DNA from: Glebionis coronaria
Lineage: Eukaryota > Streptophyta > Magnoliopsida > Asterales > Asteraceae
Assembly: GCA_025667525.1 (NCBI GenBank)
Contig: JANFOE010000192.1
Location: 496,001-560,000, forward strand
Length of the DNA stretch: 64,000 nt
Direction: 5' to 3'
Shown here: one piece after another, positions 22,253 to 34,190 of the stretch
Layout: each line of letters opens with the position of its first letter
Position numbering within the stretch: position 1 is the first letter of the stretch
Notes under the pieces: generated by a model
What the model was told of the DNA's origin: nothing
Database searches by the model: none
Seen by the model: the letters and a program-made list of their open reading frames with translations, nothing else
Made by a program: the position numbers and the translations under genes

Positions 22253-23973
22253 TAATGAATAGATTTTGCTAGTTGAAAAAGTTCGTTTCTCGGTGTCTTA
22301 ACGAATTGATTTCCGGTTTAAAGTGTGACTCAATTGTTTTTGGTAAAGAATACTATTTTTGGGTTGTTGTAAAATAAATGTGCAAGATTTTAAAATAAAT
22401 GACGGGTGATTAAAACTACAACTAGTTAAAACGTAACTAGTGCAATATTTAAAACTTTAAAAGTAAATGACGAGAAATTAAATGACGTAAAATTAAAACT
22501 TGACGAAAAGCAAATTAACAATCAAATAAAAATGCAAAACATAATTAAAATAGATTAAAATCAAAACTAGAAAAACTGTCACTTTTTCTCTAAAAATAAA
22601 AACTAGAAAAACAAAACTCATCCGATCGGAAAGTCCAATCGGAATCCCCATCAGAAAGATGCTGATCGGAATGTGCAAAAGGAAAGCCGATCAGAATGCT
22701 TGAAAACAAATACTAATCGGAATATCTAAAGAAATCCAGATCGGAATGTTTGCAAATGCGGCTGATCGGAATAACTAACAAACTGGTCAAATCGGAATGT
22801 TGGGATTAAGAAGCAATCGGAATGTTTGATAATAGGTCCAATCGGAATATAAACAAAGCCCCACAGTCGGAATCCTTAAAACCCTTTTCCGATCAACAGA
22901 TCGGAATAAGGTCCTATGGTCGGAAAGCTAAATCGGAAAGGGGTTTACCCTTTCCGATGGTACAAAATCGAAATTAAGCAAAGTTTTAAGCTATTAGAGA
23001 TAAGCTAAAACCAAATCTTGATCGAATATATGATAAGCCAAACAAGTAAGCACAAACAACAACTTATCAAAACTTAAATAAGCAAACTTTTAATTCAAAC
23101 TTTAAAAAGACGAAACCTTTTTAACAAAACTTTTAAAAAAGTAAATAAGCTAAACACAAATTAAGCCAATAAGCATGTCAAGCTCAAATCTTAATCCATA
23201 TAAAAACTCATGGATGAATAAAAAGATTAACTTTTTAAGCACGAAAACATCAAGATCAACACGGATCAAATGTATTTCGCACCAAAAGTAAACTAAAATC
23301 AAGAAAGGAAGATGAGAGATTAAACAAGAAAAGTAAAGATTCAAGAACAATAATAGAAAACTTACATGGAAATTAAAAGGAATTAAAAGGTGCGATACAA
23401 GTAAAATTAAAGTGCAAGAAATTAAATTGTGCAAAGTATGAAAATGGTGGAAGAGATGGGTTGTCAATCCACCCACCAACTTGAAAATGAAAACAATCTA
23501 ATCTATATATAGGGAGATTAGGGAGGAGCTTAGGAAGCTTCCTCCCTCTTTCTTCTTTTCCTTAATTGCACACTTAAGCCCTTGTCTTCTTAATCTTTTG
23601 TTAATCTTGGACTTTAATGGCTTTGTCTCGGGATTTCTTTGAACTCGTCTTGTAGTTCTTCAATAAATTAGACTTGAGTTCCTCGGCTTTTAGTAAACTT
23701 CCGTCTTTTGACTTTTTCTTCGATAAATCTTCAGAATTGGTCTTGGACTTCCGTTCTTTTTCCACTCTTGATCTTTCGACTTCATCTTTCGTCTTTTTCT
23801 TCGATAAAAGCCCGTGAATGCCGTGTTTTTTCCACTTTTCACCTTTTCGTCCTAAATCACAACAAAAACACAAACCACGCATAATTCCGACATAAATGAC
23901 GTAAAATACACGTTTTGGTCCGGTTATTATTGTAATTAAGTGGTAAAAAGGATGGGTGTTTACACACCTATCA
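22253..23973 (-). repeat. 3' LTR of A
   Basis: Same structure as 36997-38716; TATA at 23503-23512, array at 22620-22960. A long hairpin, ATCGGAAAGGG/CCCTTTCCGAT with a five-base loop (about 22931-22957), closes the array. Confidence 0.9.
22620..22960 (-). repeat. ATTCCGAT array in A LTR
   Basis: In the element's sense the repeated word is CATTCCGATT. About 13 intact copies and at least two with CGG changed to CAG on the plus strand, spaced 17-30 bases. It lies in the transcribed part of the LTR, downstream of the TATA box. Second copy at 37370-37705. Confidence 0.85.
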
Positions 23974-25997
23974 AATCCCCTACACTTGACCATTGCAATG
24001 TCCTCATGCAATGCATTAGTTACAAAGCATGTTTACATTTTTCATCAAAATTAATCCACCTTGGACTTTATTAAAGAGATAGAAAACTATAAACATTGAA
24101 AGTAAAGAAATCAAAATCATACCTTGGGTTTTGGAAATGTCATGAATGATCATCATCCTCAAGTTTTCACCTTCTTCAAACCAAGCTTAAAAACGAGATC
24201 ATTGTTATTATAAGTTAGCAAACAAACACGAACTCATGTGGGCCAATTATTCACTTAGACTCCCTTATTCCTAGGTGTATCTCTTATATTTTATTATTGT
24301 CTTGAATGATCACGAGGATGCATAGTTGACTTATTTCGATAGTTTATTAGGCCGAAAATAAAGTGAATGATTTAAACAATAGTTAGCTAAAGGATAAAAT
24401 CTTTTAAAACTGCTTCTCGGGACCTCATAAAGTTCATATCTTGGCATAACTCGCTTCACGATTTGAGACCTTTCTCGGACCGATATTTGGCAGCGACTTC
24501 ATACTTCGAATCTTTGAGAGACGTTCTTGAAATTATGGTCTTCTCTTCATAATAGGAATTTCTTCACTTGAAGTTTTGAGAGATTCTTCATATTTGGACC
24601 ACGACTTCTTCATTTTTCTCCAACCTTTATTTTGGACTTTGATCTACAACGATCCGCCTCCTTTTAGGACTTGGATCTATTTATCCTCATACCTTGTTAG
24701 GGCCTTTTTGGATAGACTTCTCCATGATCTTTTGGGGAGTTTTTGCTTTTCGTCGTGTGTCTCGATCCTTCATATTGATTTTCGATAAATGATTCTTCAC
24801 ATCACTTTTGGATCTTTAGCAAAAAAATGTAGCCCTCATGCCTTGTTAGGGCCTTTTCGGACTCGCCAATCTTCGCATCCCGCTTCAATAAGTTATGCCT
24901 TGGCTATGAACTCTAATCCATACCGAGCAACTTTTAAACGATCTTGGGCTAGAAGCTAAGTAACTTTTCAAATCGTACAACCTTATTGATTGCAGATAAA
25001 TTTATTAACAAGCGATGGGAGAATAGGATTATAATTAACTCACATAAATTCCCGAAAGTATACCAAACTTATAATTGACTCTATCATCTCTCGTTCTCCA
25101 CAGTTTAAAATCTCAAGTAATGAGACTCGTGGATGCTTAGCCTATTAATTCAAAGTTTTGGGTTTTCGAGTCATCTATAGGATCTTGCAAATTCTTAGAC
25201 TTTTTCAAGTTTAGAATTCGCATTTTAAAGTTCCCTTGATAAACAACTCTCTAGGATCAATTATAGGAACTTGCGAAAAGTTCTTGTTCTTAACCCGTGA
25301 GAGTTAAGACTTTCGCGTTTTATAGCTCCCTGTATAAAAGCCTAGCAAAACTTGACTTAAACACGTTAAGGATACTAGCTAGAGTAAACTTAGATAAGTA
25401 AACTCGGGTTGAGTCAAAAGACTCACAACATTTGAAAATTAAAACCACTTTATTAAAAATTTATTCTAGCAAGGAAAGAAAATAACTATACAAAGGGAAA
25501 AACTAACAAGCCAAAATAGATCAAAAATTTTGAAAAATGTCGAAAAATTGATTTTCTGGTTAAAATGAGGACAAATACAAGGAAAAGGCCACTTAACTTC
25601 GATAGAAGTCCCCCCTACACTTAATATAAACATTGTCCTCAATGTTTAAGCATTTGGGAGTAAAATCCCCTACAGTTAGGACATTGTGCAGTTTGTTTAA
25701 ATCTCGCTAAGGAAGAGACAACTAAAGAGATTCTTATTTTAATATTGAGAAATATAAAATAGTGAATCGAAAAGAGTTAGGATTGAACCGGGAAGACGGG
25801 AATACGGAATCACGGTTCGTCAAAAGTCATCAAGAGTGTGTCTTTGAAGCTCGAATCCCTGCAAATGATAAGAAAGAAAACAAGAAACTCCATGGGGCTC
25901 CCCCTACACTTATGGTAAAGATAGATAGATAATTGGGTTGCCTCCCAAGAAGCGCTTTTTTTTGTTAACTGAGTCACGAGCATGACTCGTCCCCAAA
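23974..25997 (-). other. 3' noncoding region of A with PPT
   Basis: Two kilobases without a gene, colinear with B (28725-30740) and C (40762-42685). In element sense: two hairpins right after the stop (25930-25990), three AGTGTAGGGG-type purine tracts (25898, 25665, 25609), two CCTTGTTAGGGCC-containing repeats (about 24689 and 24836), and the PPT at 23974-23988 next to the LTR. Conservation between elements with different ORFs points to cis-acting RNA function. Confidence 0.75.
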
Positions 25998-26891
25998 TTA
26001 AATGGTCCATGGGGAAGCCTCGAATGTGATATCGGGATCAAAGACCTTGTCCTCGTTCCCGGAGGACATCAACAAAGGAGAGGCGGGTGGATAAGTCTTG
26101 AATGGGAGAAAGGTCCTTTCAACATACGAAAAGTATGTGAAATCAAGGTCCACGGGAGGTGGGGTGGGTAAAGTAAGCACATTGTCCTCCCCCAAAGACA
26201 ATGGATCCTGAGCAAGCGGCAAAGCCGTATTGTTATCAATCATAGAATAATCAATGTCACCTCCTGGGTCAAAGCACTCATCCTCCGTGATGGTCTCTAA
26301 CGAAGTGGATGAAAGGTGCTCGGGAGGGGGACTTGGGACAATACCTTCCTGCAGCAAATTATCAAAAATAATGTCCCCCTCCGCGTCATAATCATCAATA
26401 CCTGGAGGGATGGAGTGGATATCGATTTGAGCAATAAGAAGGTGCACTTTCCGTAATCTATCGCGGGAGGAATAGATGGAGGTAAAGACTTGGAAAGAGA
26501 AGGAGAAGTCAACTCTTCGATTTGAGAAATAAGAAGGTGCACTTTCCGTAATCTATCGCGAAGAAGCACGTCTTCCACCTCATCCACAAGATCAAGTTCA
26601 TCGGTGAACTTCTCGTAAGCCGGAGAGAATAAATCGTCATCACCCGCATCTCCCGGTGGAGATTGAGAAATTTCGGAAGTGAAATTCTCATAGCGGAGAG
26701 AAGAATCGTCATCACTAGGATCGACCTCTTGCGTGAAAGCAACGTCATCCTGAAGCTCCATAGCAGGTAAGTCACAAACCTCATCATCCAATAATTTGTA
26801 GAGACCAACATCACTAAGCTCATTCAACGAATCTAGATCCTTAGACGCAGTAGGAACATCGAGAGTAGGAGCAGCAACTTCAGAAGATGTG
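25998..26891 (-). pseudogene. Acidic C-terminal part of the A ORF
   Basis: Across B and one ATGTG copy the frame joins exactly to 36030. The segment is rich in D/E/S/P. A near-exact 40-base direct repeat (26426-26465 and 26521-26560, 95 bases apart) comes with a frameshift; the shifted frame goes on to a stop at 25998. It ends with the KVFDPD motif, recalling VFDPG near the C-terminus of B's ORF. Stop and following hairpins occupy the same place as the pol stop in C. No enzyme motif is visible. Confidence 0.6.
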
Positions 26892-28724
26892 TGATAACTA
26901 AGATTTACCCAGTTAAAAAGATTCGTCGATGTATGTCTCTTCGAATTGAAAAAATTGTGTTTAATGTGTGACTCAGCTGATCTTTGGTGAAACAAATATA
27001 TGTCGTTGTAGTGTTTAAAATAAAAGGTGCAGAACAGATAAAGTAAAAGTGCAATTAAAATAAATTTAAGTCTAATTAAAATAAGGGTGCAAGTATTTAA
27101 AGCGAGACTGAAATTAAAGGGCACTAAAGCAAAGACGTAAACTTAAATCTAACTAAGGCAAACTTAAAACGCAACTAAAACTAAATCTTAAACTAAGGCA
27201 AATAAACTTAAAGTGCGATTAAGGAAAAAGGCGGGAAAAATAAAGCTTGAAATAAAAGGGCAGAAACTTAAAAACTAAAATTACAGAAACTGAAAATATC
27301 CCCTATTCGGAATAAACCCCTATTCGGAAAACTGTCACCAATCCGGAATAAGTTCTACTCGGAATATTCACCCTTATGCGGAATGTGCCTCCTATTCGGA
27401 ATAATACCTCTATTCGGAATATCTGTCCCTATTCGGAATAAAGTCCTACTCGGAATATTGGGCCTATTCGGAAAATCCAGTCTATTCGGAAAATTCAGCC
27501 TATTCGGAAAGATCCTCCTATGCGGAATATCAAGACCTATTCGGAATGATACCCTATTCGGAAAACTATTCCTATTCGGAATAAAAGTCCCTATTCGGAA
27601 TGATGCCCTTACTCGGAAAGATCAGCCTATTCGGAATATTGTCACCTATTCGGAATAACTATTCTGTTCGGAATACCAAGCCTACTCGGAATGACACCTC
27701 TATTCGGAATGTCAAATATTCCGAATAGACCACCTAGGAAAATCTCCGTATTCGGAATACTGGGGATCAGAAACCTGCAATAATCAGTTACAAATACCTG
27801 AAGAACAAGGAAAGATAAAAATAACACGGATCTACTCAAAACTAAGGCAAATCAACCACAAGATTAAATCAAACAAGCAAATAAACAACTATTAAGCATA
27901 AACAATCAATCCAAAACAATCAAACTCACAAAACTTAATCAAAATAATCAAAACCCACTTAAATAAATCAACAAAAATAAAGAACTTGAACATAAACAAA
28001 TCAACACAAAGATTAAAGAAAGGTAGAATGAGATTAACAAGGTAAAGATAAAGCTTAACAAGAATTAAAAGTAAAACTTACTTGAAATTAAATGGTAATT
28101 AAGTGCAAGACAAGGTAATTAAATTGGACAAGTAATTAAAGGTGCAAGCTAATTAAAAATGGAAGAGATAGTTTGTCAAGCTATCAACAACATGAAAAAT
28201 AACTAATCCTAATCTATTTATAGGGGAGGATTAAGGAAGCTTCCTCCCCTCCTTCATTTCTTGTTAATTGCAAGATTAAGTCCATTTCTTCTTAATTCTT
28301 CATTAATTACGTCATTAGTCCTTTTCTTCTAATCTTCTTTAAACTTGGACTTAAGGGACTTTTGGCTTCGGGATTTCTTCGAACTCGTCTTTAAATTCTT
28401 CAATAAAATAGACTTGAATTCTTCGGCTTTTGATAAACTTCCGTCTTTTGACTTTTTCCTCGATAAATCTTCCGAATCGGTCGTGGACTTCCGTTCTTTT
28501 TGCACTTTTGACTTCTTGACTTCGTCTTTCATCCTTTTCTTCAATAAAAGTCCGTAAATGCCCGTGAATGTCCGTGTTTTCTCCACTTTTCACCTTTTCG
28601 TCCTAAATCACAACAAAAACACAAACCACGCATAATTCCGACATAAAAGACATAAAATACACGTTTTGGTCCGGTTATTATTGTAATTAAGTGGTAGAAA
28701 AGATGGGTGTTTACACACCTATCA
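26892..28724 (-). repeat. 3' LTR of B
   Basis: Nearly identical to 34191-36024. TATA at 28214-28223. Followed in element order by the ATGTG target duplication and the rest of the A ORF. Confidence 0.92.
27300..27765 (-). repeat. ATTCCGAATAG array in B LTR
   Basis: I count 24 copies of the CGGAA core on the plus strand, mostly TATTCGGAAT, plus one inverted copy near the end, at 15-22 base spacing. Separators are varied, so this is not a simple tandem duplication. An antisense ORF (27383-27658) is only the translation of the repeat. Second copy at 34600-35065. Confidence 0.9.
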
Positions 28725-30740
28725 AATCCCCTACACTTGATCATTGCAATGTCCTCATGCAATGCATTAGTTACAAAGCAAGATTACACTTTTCATCATA
28801 ATTAATCCACGTTGGCCTTTATTAAAGAGATAGAAAATTAAAGACATACAAAATAAAGAAATCAAAAGCATACCTTGGGTTTTGGAAATTGTCATGAATA
28901 ATCATCATCCTCAAGTTTTCACTTTCTCCAAACCAAGCTTAAAAACGAGATCATTGTTATTATAAGTTAGTAGACTAACAAGAACTCATGTGGGCCAATT
29001 ATTCACTTAGACTCCCTTATTCCTAGGGGTATCTCTTATATTTTATTATTGTCTTGAATGATCACGAGGATGCATTGTTTGACTTATTTCGATAGTTATT
29101 TAGTCTGAAAATAAAGTGAACGATTTAATCAATAGTTAGCTAAAGGACCAAATCTTTTAAAACTGCTTCTCGGGACCTCATAAAGTTCATATCTTGGCAT
29201 AACTCGCTTCGTGATTTGAGACCTTTCTCGGACTGATATTTGGCAGCGAATTCATACTTCAAATCTTGAGAGATGTTCATGAAATAATGGTCTTCTCTTC
29301 ATATAGGAATTTCTTCACTCGAAGTTTTGAGAGATTCATACTTGGACCACGACTTCTTCATTTTTCTCCAATCTTTATTTTGGACTTTGATATACAACGA
29401 TCCGCCTCCTTTTATGACTTGGATCTATTTATCCTCATACCTTGTTAGGGTCTTTTCGGATACACTTCTCCATGACTTTTGGGGAGTTTTGCTTTACGTC
29501 GTGTGTCTCGATCCTTCATATTGATTTTCGATAAATGATTCTTCACATCACTTTGGATTTTTAGCAACAAAATATAGCCCTCATGCCTTGTTAGGGCCTT
29601 TTCGGACTCGCCAATCTTCGCGTCCCGCTTCAATAAGTTATGCCTTGGCTATGAACTCTAATCCATACCGAGCAACTTTTAAACGATCTGGGGCTAGAAG
29701 CTAAGTAACTTTTCAAATCGTACAACCTTATTTATTAGCAGATAAATTTATTAGCAAGCGATGGGAGAATAGGATTATAATTAACTCACATAAATTCACG
29801 AAAGAATACCGGACTTATAATTGGCTCTATCATCTCTCGTTCTCCACAGTTTAAAATCTCAAGTAATGAGACTCGTGGATACTTAGCCTATTAAATCAAA
29901 ATTTTGGGCTTTCGAGTCGCCTATAGGATCTTGCAAATTCTTAGACTTTTTCAAGCTTAGAAATCGCATTTTATAGTTCCCTTGATAAACGACTCTCTAG
30001 GATCAATTATAGGAACTTGCGAAAAGTTCTTGTTCTTAACCCGTGAGAGTTAAGACTTTCGCGTTTTATAGCTCCCTATATAAAAGCCTAGCAAAATTTG
30101 ACTTAAACATGTTAAGGATACTAGCTAGAGTAAACTCAGATTGAGTCAAAAGATTCACAACGTTTGAAAATTAAAACCACTTATTCAAAGATTTATTCTA
30201 GCAAAGAAAGAAAATAACTATACAAAAGGGAAAAACTAATAGGCCAAAATAGATCAAAAATTTTGAAAAATGTCGAAAAATTGATTTTCCGGTTAAAATG
30301 AGGACAAATACAAGGAAAAGACCACTTAACTTCGATAGAAGTCCCCCTACACTTAAGATAAAATTGTCCTCAATGTTTAAGCATGTGGGAGTAAACTCCC
30401 CTACACTTAGGACATTGTGCACGTTGTTTAAATCTCGCTAAGGAAAAGACAACTAAAGATTCCTATTTTAATATTGAGAAAATATAAAATAGTGAATCGA
30501 AAAGAGTTTAGGATAGAACCGGGAAGAAGTAGAACATGGAATCACGGGTCGTCAAGAATCATCAAGAGTGGATCATTGAAGCTCGAATCCCTGATTAAGA
30601 AGTGAGGAGAGGAAATAGCAAACCAAAGGGTCCCCCCTACACATATGGTAAAGAAAGCGAAAAGATAGATGCATGGGTTGCCTCCCAAGAAGCGCTTGGT
30701 TTTTGTTTACCGAGTCGTGAGCCTGACTCGACCTTGATCA
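28725..30740 (-). other. 3' noncoding region of B with PPT
   Basis: Colinear with the matching regions of A and C. Post-stop hairpins at about 30670-30730, purine tracts at 30631, 30396 and 30341, repeated CCTTGTTAGGG words near 29440 and 29587, and the PPT at 28725-28739. No ORF is supported. Confidence 0.75.
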
Positions 30741-32665
30741 TCAACGGAAGAAACATGAAACATATCCACCAGGATCAAAGACATAGTTTTCATCGAGCAA
30801 ATAACACAAGCTTAAGGCGAACAAGGCAAGCCAAAGAAGAGTAGGCAAGGTTCCCTTAAGCAGTGATGGAGCATAGTAGAAGCAAGGATGAAATGGTGCA
30901 AGCATGTCTTCAAAATTTCCAAAGATGTTTCCTTTTATTTCATCAGGTGGATACTGAGGTGGCTTAAAGACTTCAATACCAGGGTCGAACACCTTTTCCT
31001 TTAAGGGAAAATAGCACTCAGGCTCAGCCGAGTGTGAAGAAGATCCGCAAAGAAGCACAACCTCGTCCTCAGAAGGGGGACAAAGAGGTGTTAAATCATA
31101 TGTGCAACGGACTTCGGTGTCGACCGGTTTCTTCTCCTTTGACAAAATGCTCTTCAAATCCAAAGTAGGATCAAGACGATAATCTTCAAAGTCCAAGGGA
31201 GGAGCATCACTCTCATGAGGGAAGTAAGTGTTAAGAAATTCAGAAAAATCTTCCTCAAATGAATAATCGTCCAAAGTAGGATCGAGTGATGGCGGAGGAT
31301 CTTCATCATGTGAAGAATCGCTCGAGAGAGTATCAGCCTCATCAAAATCATCGAAAGTGGGCAGCTCGGGATACTCAAAAGTACAATCATCAAAATCATC
31401 CGAGTCTGAGCTAGAATCATCATCATCATAAGCATCATAGACCGGTGGTGAATCATAAATGGGAGAAGCGTCCAAAGTAGAGTGAGAATCATCCACATTA
31501 TCTTCAAAGAGTGGATTATCAGTGGAAGACTCGAATAGAGGATTGTCATAGACGGTAAAGTGATCGAGCAAATTTATCATATTCACTGATTCTCGGCCTC
31601 CAAAGGATTTGCCTGTAAGCTTCCCCATTTTAAAAAATTTTGAATCATCCCTGACTCGTAAGATTAACTCACCTTCGGCCACATCCACTAAAGCTCGTCC
31701 GGTTCTCAAAAATAGCCGACCAAGTATTAAAGGAATACGAGGGTCCATTTCATAATCTACTACGACAAAATCGACCGGGAAAGTAAATGTGCCAACTTTG
31801 ATGAACACGTCTTCGGCTATATCAACGGGTTAAGCGAGAGTGCGGTTTGCAAGTTCGAGAGTCATCTTTGTTGGAATGAGATCGGGTAATGATAGTGTTT
31901 TCCAAACACTCAGTGGCATCAAATTAATACTAGCCCCGAGATCAGCAAGGGCAGTAAATTCTTCAGTTTTGTTAAACACGCAAGGCAACACAAAACGACC
32001 GGGATCTCCAAGCTTTTCCGGAAGTTCTCTAAGAAGGACTGCAGAGCAGTTTTCATTTAATCGTGTGTTGTCGAGTTCAATCAGCTTCTCTTTCTTGCTT
32101 AGCAATTCCTTGAATGCTTTGACAAATTTCGGCATGTGGCAAAGTGCTTCAACAAGGCTAATGTTGATGGTCATTTTAGATAGCATATCCACATATTTTG
32201 ATACTTGGCAGTCATTCTTGGTTAGATCATTGGTCTTGCCTATGCGAGAAGGGTATGGAATTCTGGGTTGATAAGGGTTAGGTGAAGGTGTAGTTGGTGA
32301 AGGTTGTGATGTTGAAGGGTCCTTCCGAGATACATCGTCATGACGAGGCGAAGACGGTAATGGTGTACTAACACTAGGTGTAGGAGGAGCAGGGATGTAT
32401 GGTGGTGGAGGAGGTGTAGATGATGGTGGTGAATCAGGTGGATTGACAATGGTAATTCCACTACGCGTAGTTATAGCACTCACATTAGCTCGCGGATTAG
32501 TGACGGTGTTTGAAGGTAGAGAACCCGAAGAAGAAGAAGGTTGAGCTTCGGGCAAGAAACTAGCCAACAGATTCTTTAATTCAGTTGTTTGAGTGATGAA
32601 GGAGGATTGAAGATTATCACGAACCTCGGTTCTGATGTCATTACCTTGCTTCAAGATATCTCCTT
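30741..32665 (-). pseudogene. Protease and acidic tail of B
   Basis: Proline-rich linker, then the retropepsin-like domain with ADLGASINLMP (about 31920-31950). A TAA at 31830-31832 breaks it where C has tyrosine, and the same domain continues (VVDYEMDPRIPLILG). After it, instead of RT, come about 250 residues rich in D, E, S and P. The tail contains VFDPGIEVF, a hydrophobic stretch LPTLLWLALFALSLCYLL near the end (possible membrane segment) and VFDPGG, before the stop at 30741. This tail is not pol. It resembles the tail of A in composition and FDPG motifs; an env-like or trans-acting role is speculative. Confidence 0.7.
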
Positions 32666-33940
32666 TCAAATTGATGATTGGCTCTGTAGATTCTTGATTT
32701 GCTCACCCTGAGTTCTCATGATGGTGTCAACATCGGGATTAATGGGTGGGTGTTGTTGGGTGGGTGGTTGATAAGGGTTAGAAGCACGAGGTGGGATTTG
32801 GTTGCTTCTATTGTAGTTGTTGGCGGGATTTTGGTTTTGAGGAGAAAAACCGGGTGAAAGGTAGTTGTTGGAACGGTATCTCAGCAGATTTATATCCCCT
32901 TGTTGTCTAGCTTGGTAATTTTCCGGTGAATAATTACCGTAAGCAGCATACACATTTTCCGGATTTCCTTGTGTCGAAGGACAATCGGTGTATGAGTGAG
33001 GACCGCCACATGTTTCACAAGGATTAGCAACCGCTTTAACTTGTTGTTGTTGTTGGTTTGAAGCGAGAAGCGTAATACTTTTACTCATTTCAGCCATCAT
33101 GCGGGTGAGTTCGGTCATCTCAGGGTTTGCTGAGGTAGAGGAAACATTGACTCTCGGGTTGTTCCTAGAAGAAGCAGAGGAATGCCAGTTCTTGTGATGA
33201 GTAGTCATGTTCTCTATTAACTCTCTACACTCCTCGGGTCTCCTTTTCATGAATGTGCCACCGGCGCCTGCATTGATCGTATCACGATCTCGAAAAGTCA
33301 ATCCGTTGTAGAAAGTGTCTATCAATGTGACGGGAAGCATGTTGTGGTTTGGACAACGGTCGATCAAGACATTATATCTCTCCCAAGCGTCAAAAAGAGA
33401 TTCATCGGGATCTTGCATGAAACCGCTGATCTGATTGCGAAGGCTCGTGACCATGGATGGTGGAAAGTAGCGCGATAGAAAGCGTTGAGTCATATCATCC
33501 CAAGTGTGAATAGAATTCTTCGGGAGACGATCAAACCATTTCTCGGCATGATGCGATAAAGTATGTGGGAAGAGTTGTAGGCGGAGTACATCCATTGTGG
33601 CCCCAGGCAACTTCATGCTTTGGGTGATTGTAATGAACTTGTCGAGGTGTTTGTTGGCATCATCATCAGGCAATCCTCTAAATGGGTTTGTTTGTACTTG
33701 CTGAATCATGTGGTGCTTCAACGAAAACTCAGGAGCGTTGATCTGCATCGGCGCAATCGGTCCTCCTCGTCCAAACATGGTTGGTTGACAAAGTTCCTCC
33801 ATGGTCCGAAGATCGGGCTGTGGAAGAGCATTGTTGTTATTATTATTATTGAGGTTCGGTGGAATGTTGTTGTTAACACCTGCCATATCTAAATCTTCTT
33901 GAGGCTCGGGCTCTTGATAACTAGAAGATCTAGTACGCAT
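32666..33940 (-). CDS. gag: gag of B
   Basis: Start chosen at the MRTRS codon (33940), matching C; upstream in-frame codons are hydrophobic leader translation. Retrotrans_gag-type capsid domain occupies roughly residues 60-240 (FRGLPDDDANKHLDKF, LQLFPHTL, FLSRYFPPSM, DTFYNGL). The variant zinc knuckle C-x2-C-x3-H-x4-C (PCETCGGPHSYTDC) is near residue 310, and a Q/N/P-rich tail follows. It ends at TGA 32666 and the reading continues in an overlapping frame into the protease part, whereas in C the two are fused. Would form particles and package RNA; apparently intact. Confidence 0.82.
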   Translation of the reverse strand: MRTRSSSYQEPEPQEDLDMAGVNNNIPPNLNNNNNNNALPQPDLRTMEELCQPTMFGRGGPIAPMQINAPEFSLKHHMIQQVQTNPFRGLPDDDANKHLDKFITITQSMKLPGATMDVLRLQLFPHTLSHHAEKWFDRLPKNSIHTWDDMTQRFLSRYFPPSMVTSLRNQISGFMQDPDESLFDAWERYNVLIDRCPNHNMLPVTLIDTFYNGLTFRDRDTINAGAGGTFMKRRPEECRELIENMTTHHKNWHSSASSRNNPRVNVSSTSANPEMTELTRMMAEMSKSITLLASNQQQQQVKAVANPCETCGGPHSYTDCPSTQGNPENVYAAYGNYSPENYQARQQGDINLLRYRSNNYLSPGFSPQNQNPANNYNRSNQIPPRASNPYQPPTQQHPPINPDVDTIMRTQGEQIKNLQSQSSI

Positions 33941-34170
33941 ACACCTGAAATTGCAAAAGAAAACAAAACCAAACACAAAGACAATATATATACACAAGAA
34001 AGATAAAATCTTTTTGGATTTTCGAAATTTTTAATTTTTATGGTTTTTTATCAATTTTTAATTTTTTTATGATTTTTTGAATTTTTAAGGCAAGAAAAAT
34101 AACGTTCACAAGTGAGCGGATCCCAAAAAGCAACGTGTCTCTCATAGAAACCCGTCAATCTTAACGAAAA

Positions 34171-34188
34171 GAGCCGGCAGCGGCGCCA
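34171..34188 (-). promoter_or_regulatory. Primer-binding site of B (tRNA-Asp type)
   Basis: Minus strand TGGCGCCGCTGCCGGCTC, two bases after the LTR end; same as A and C. Confidence 0.85.
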
Positions 34189-34190
34189 TT

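Noticed and set aside
27383..27658. 91-codon ORF (identical copy at 34682-34957)
   Set aside because: It is the antisense translation of the repeat array within the LTRs of B; its duplication only reflects LTR identity.
27300..27765. CRISPR-like look of the TATTCGGAAT array
   Set aside because: Repeats are under 10 bases, spacers vary in length, it is duplicated in both LTRs of a plant retrotransposon, and no cas genes are present.
27300..27765. Heat-shock elements (TTCnnGAA) in the arrays
   Set aside because: The core TTCGGAA has one base, not two, between TTC and GAA, so it does not fit the element.
28329..28762. Lysine-rich ORFs in U3 of A and B (also 23601-24011, 35629-36041, 38344-38625)
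   Set aside because: They lie upstream of the TATA boxes within LTRs and are conserved only because the LTRs are; composition follows the AAG-rich strand.
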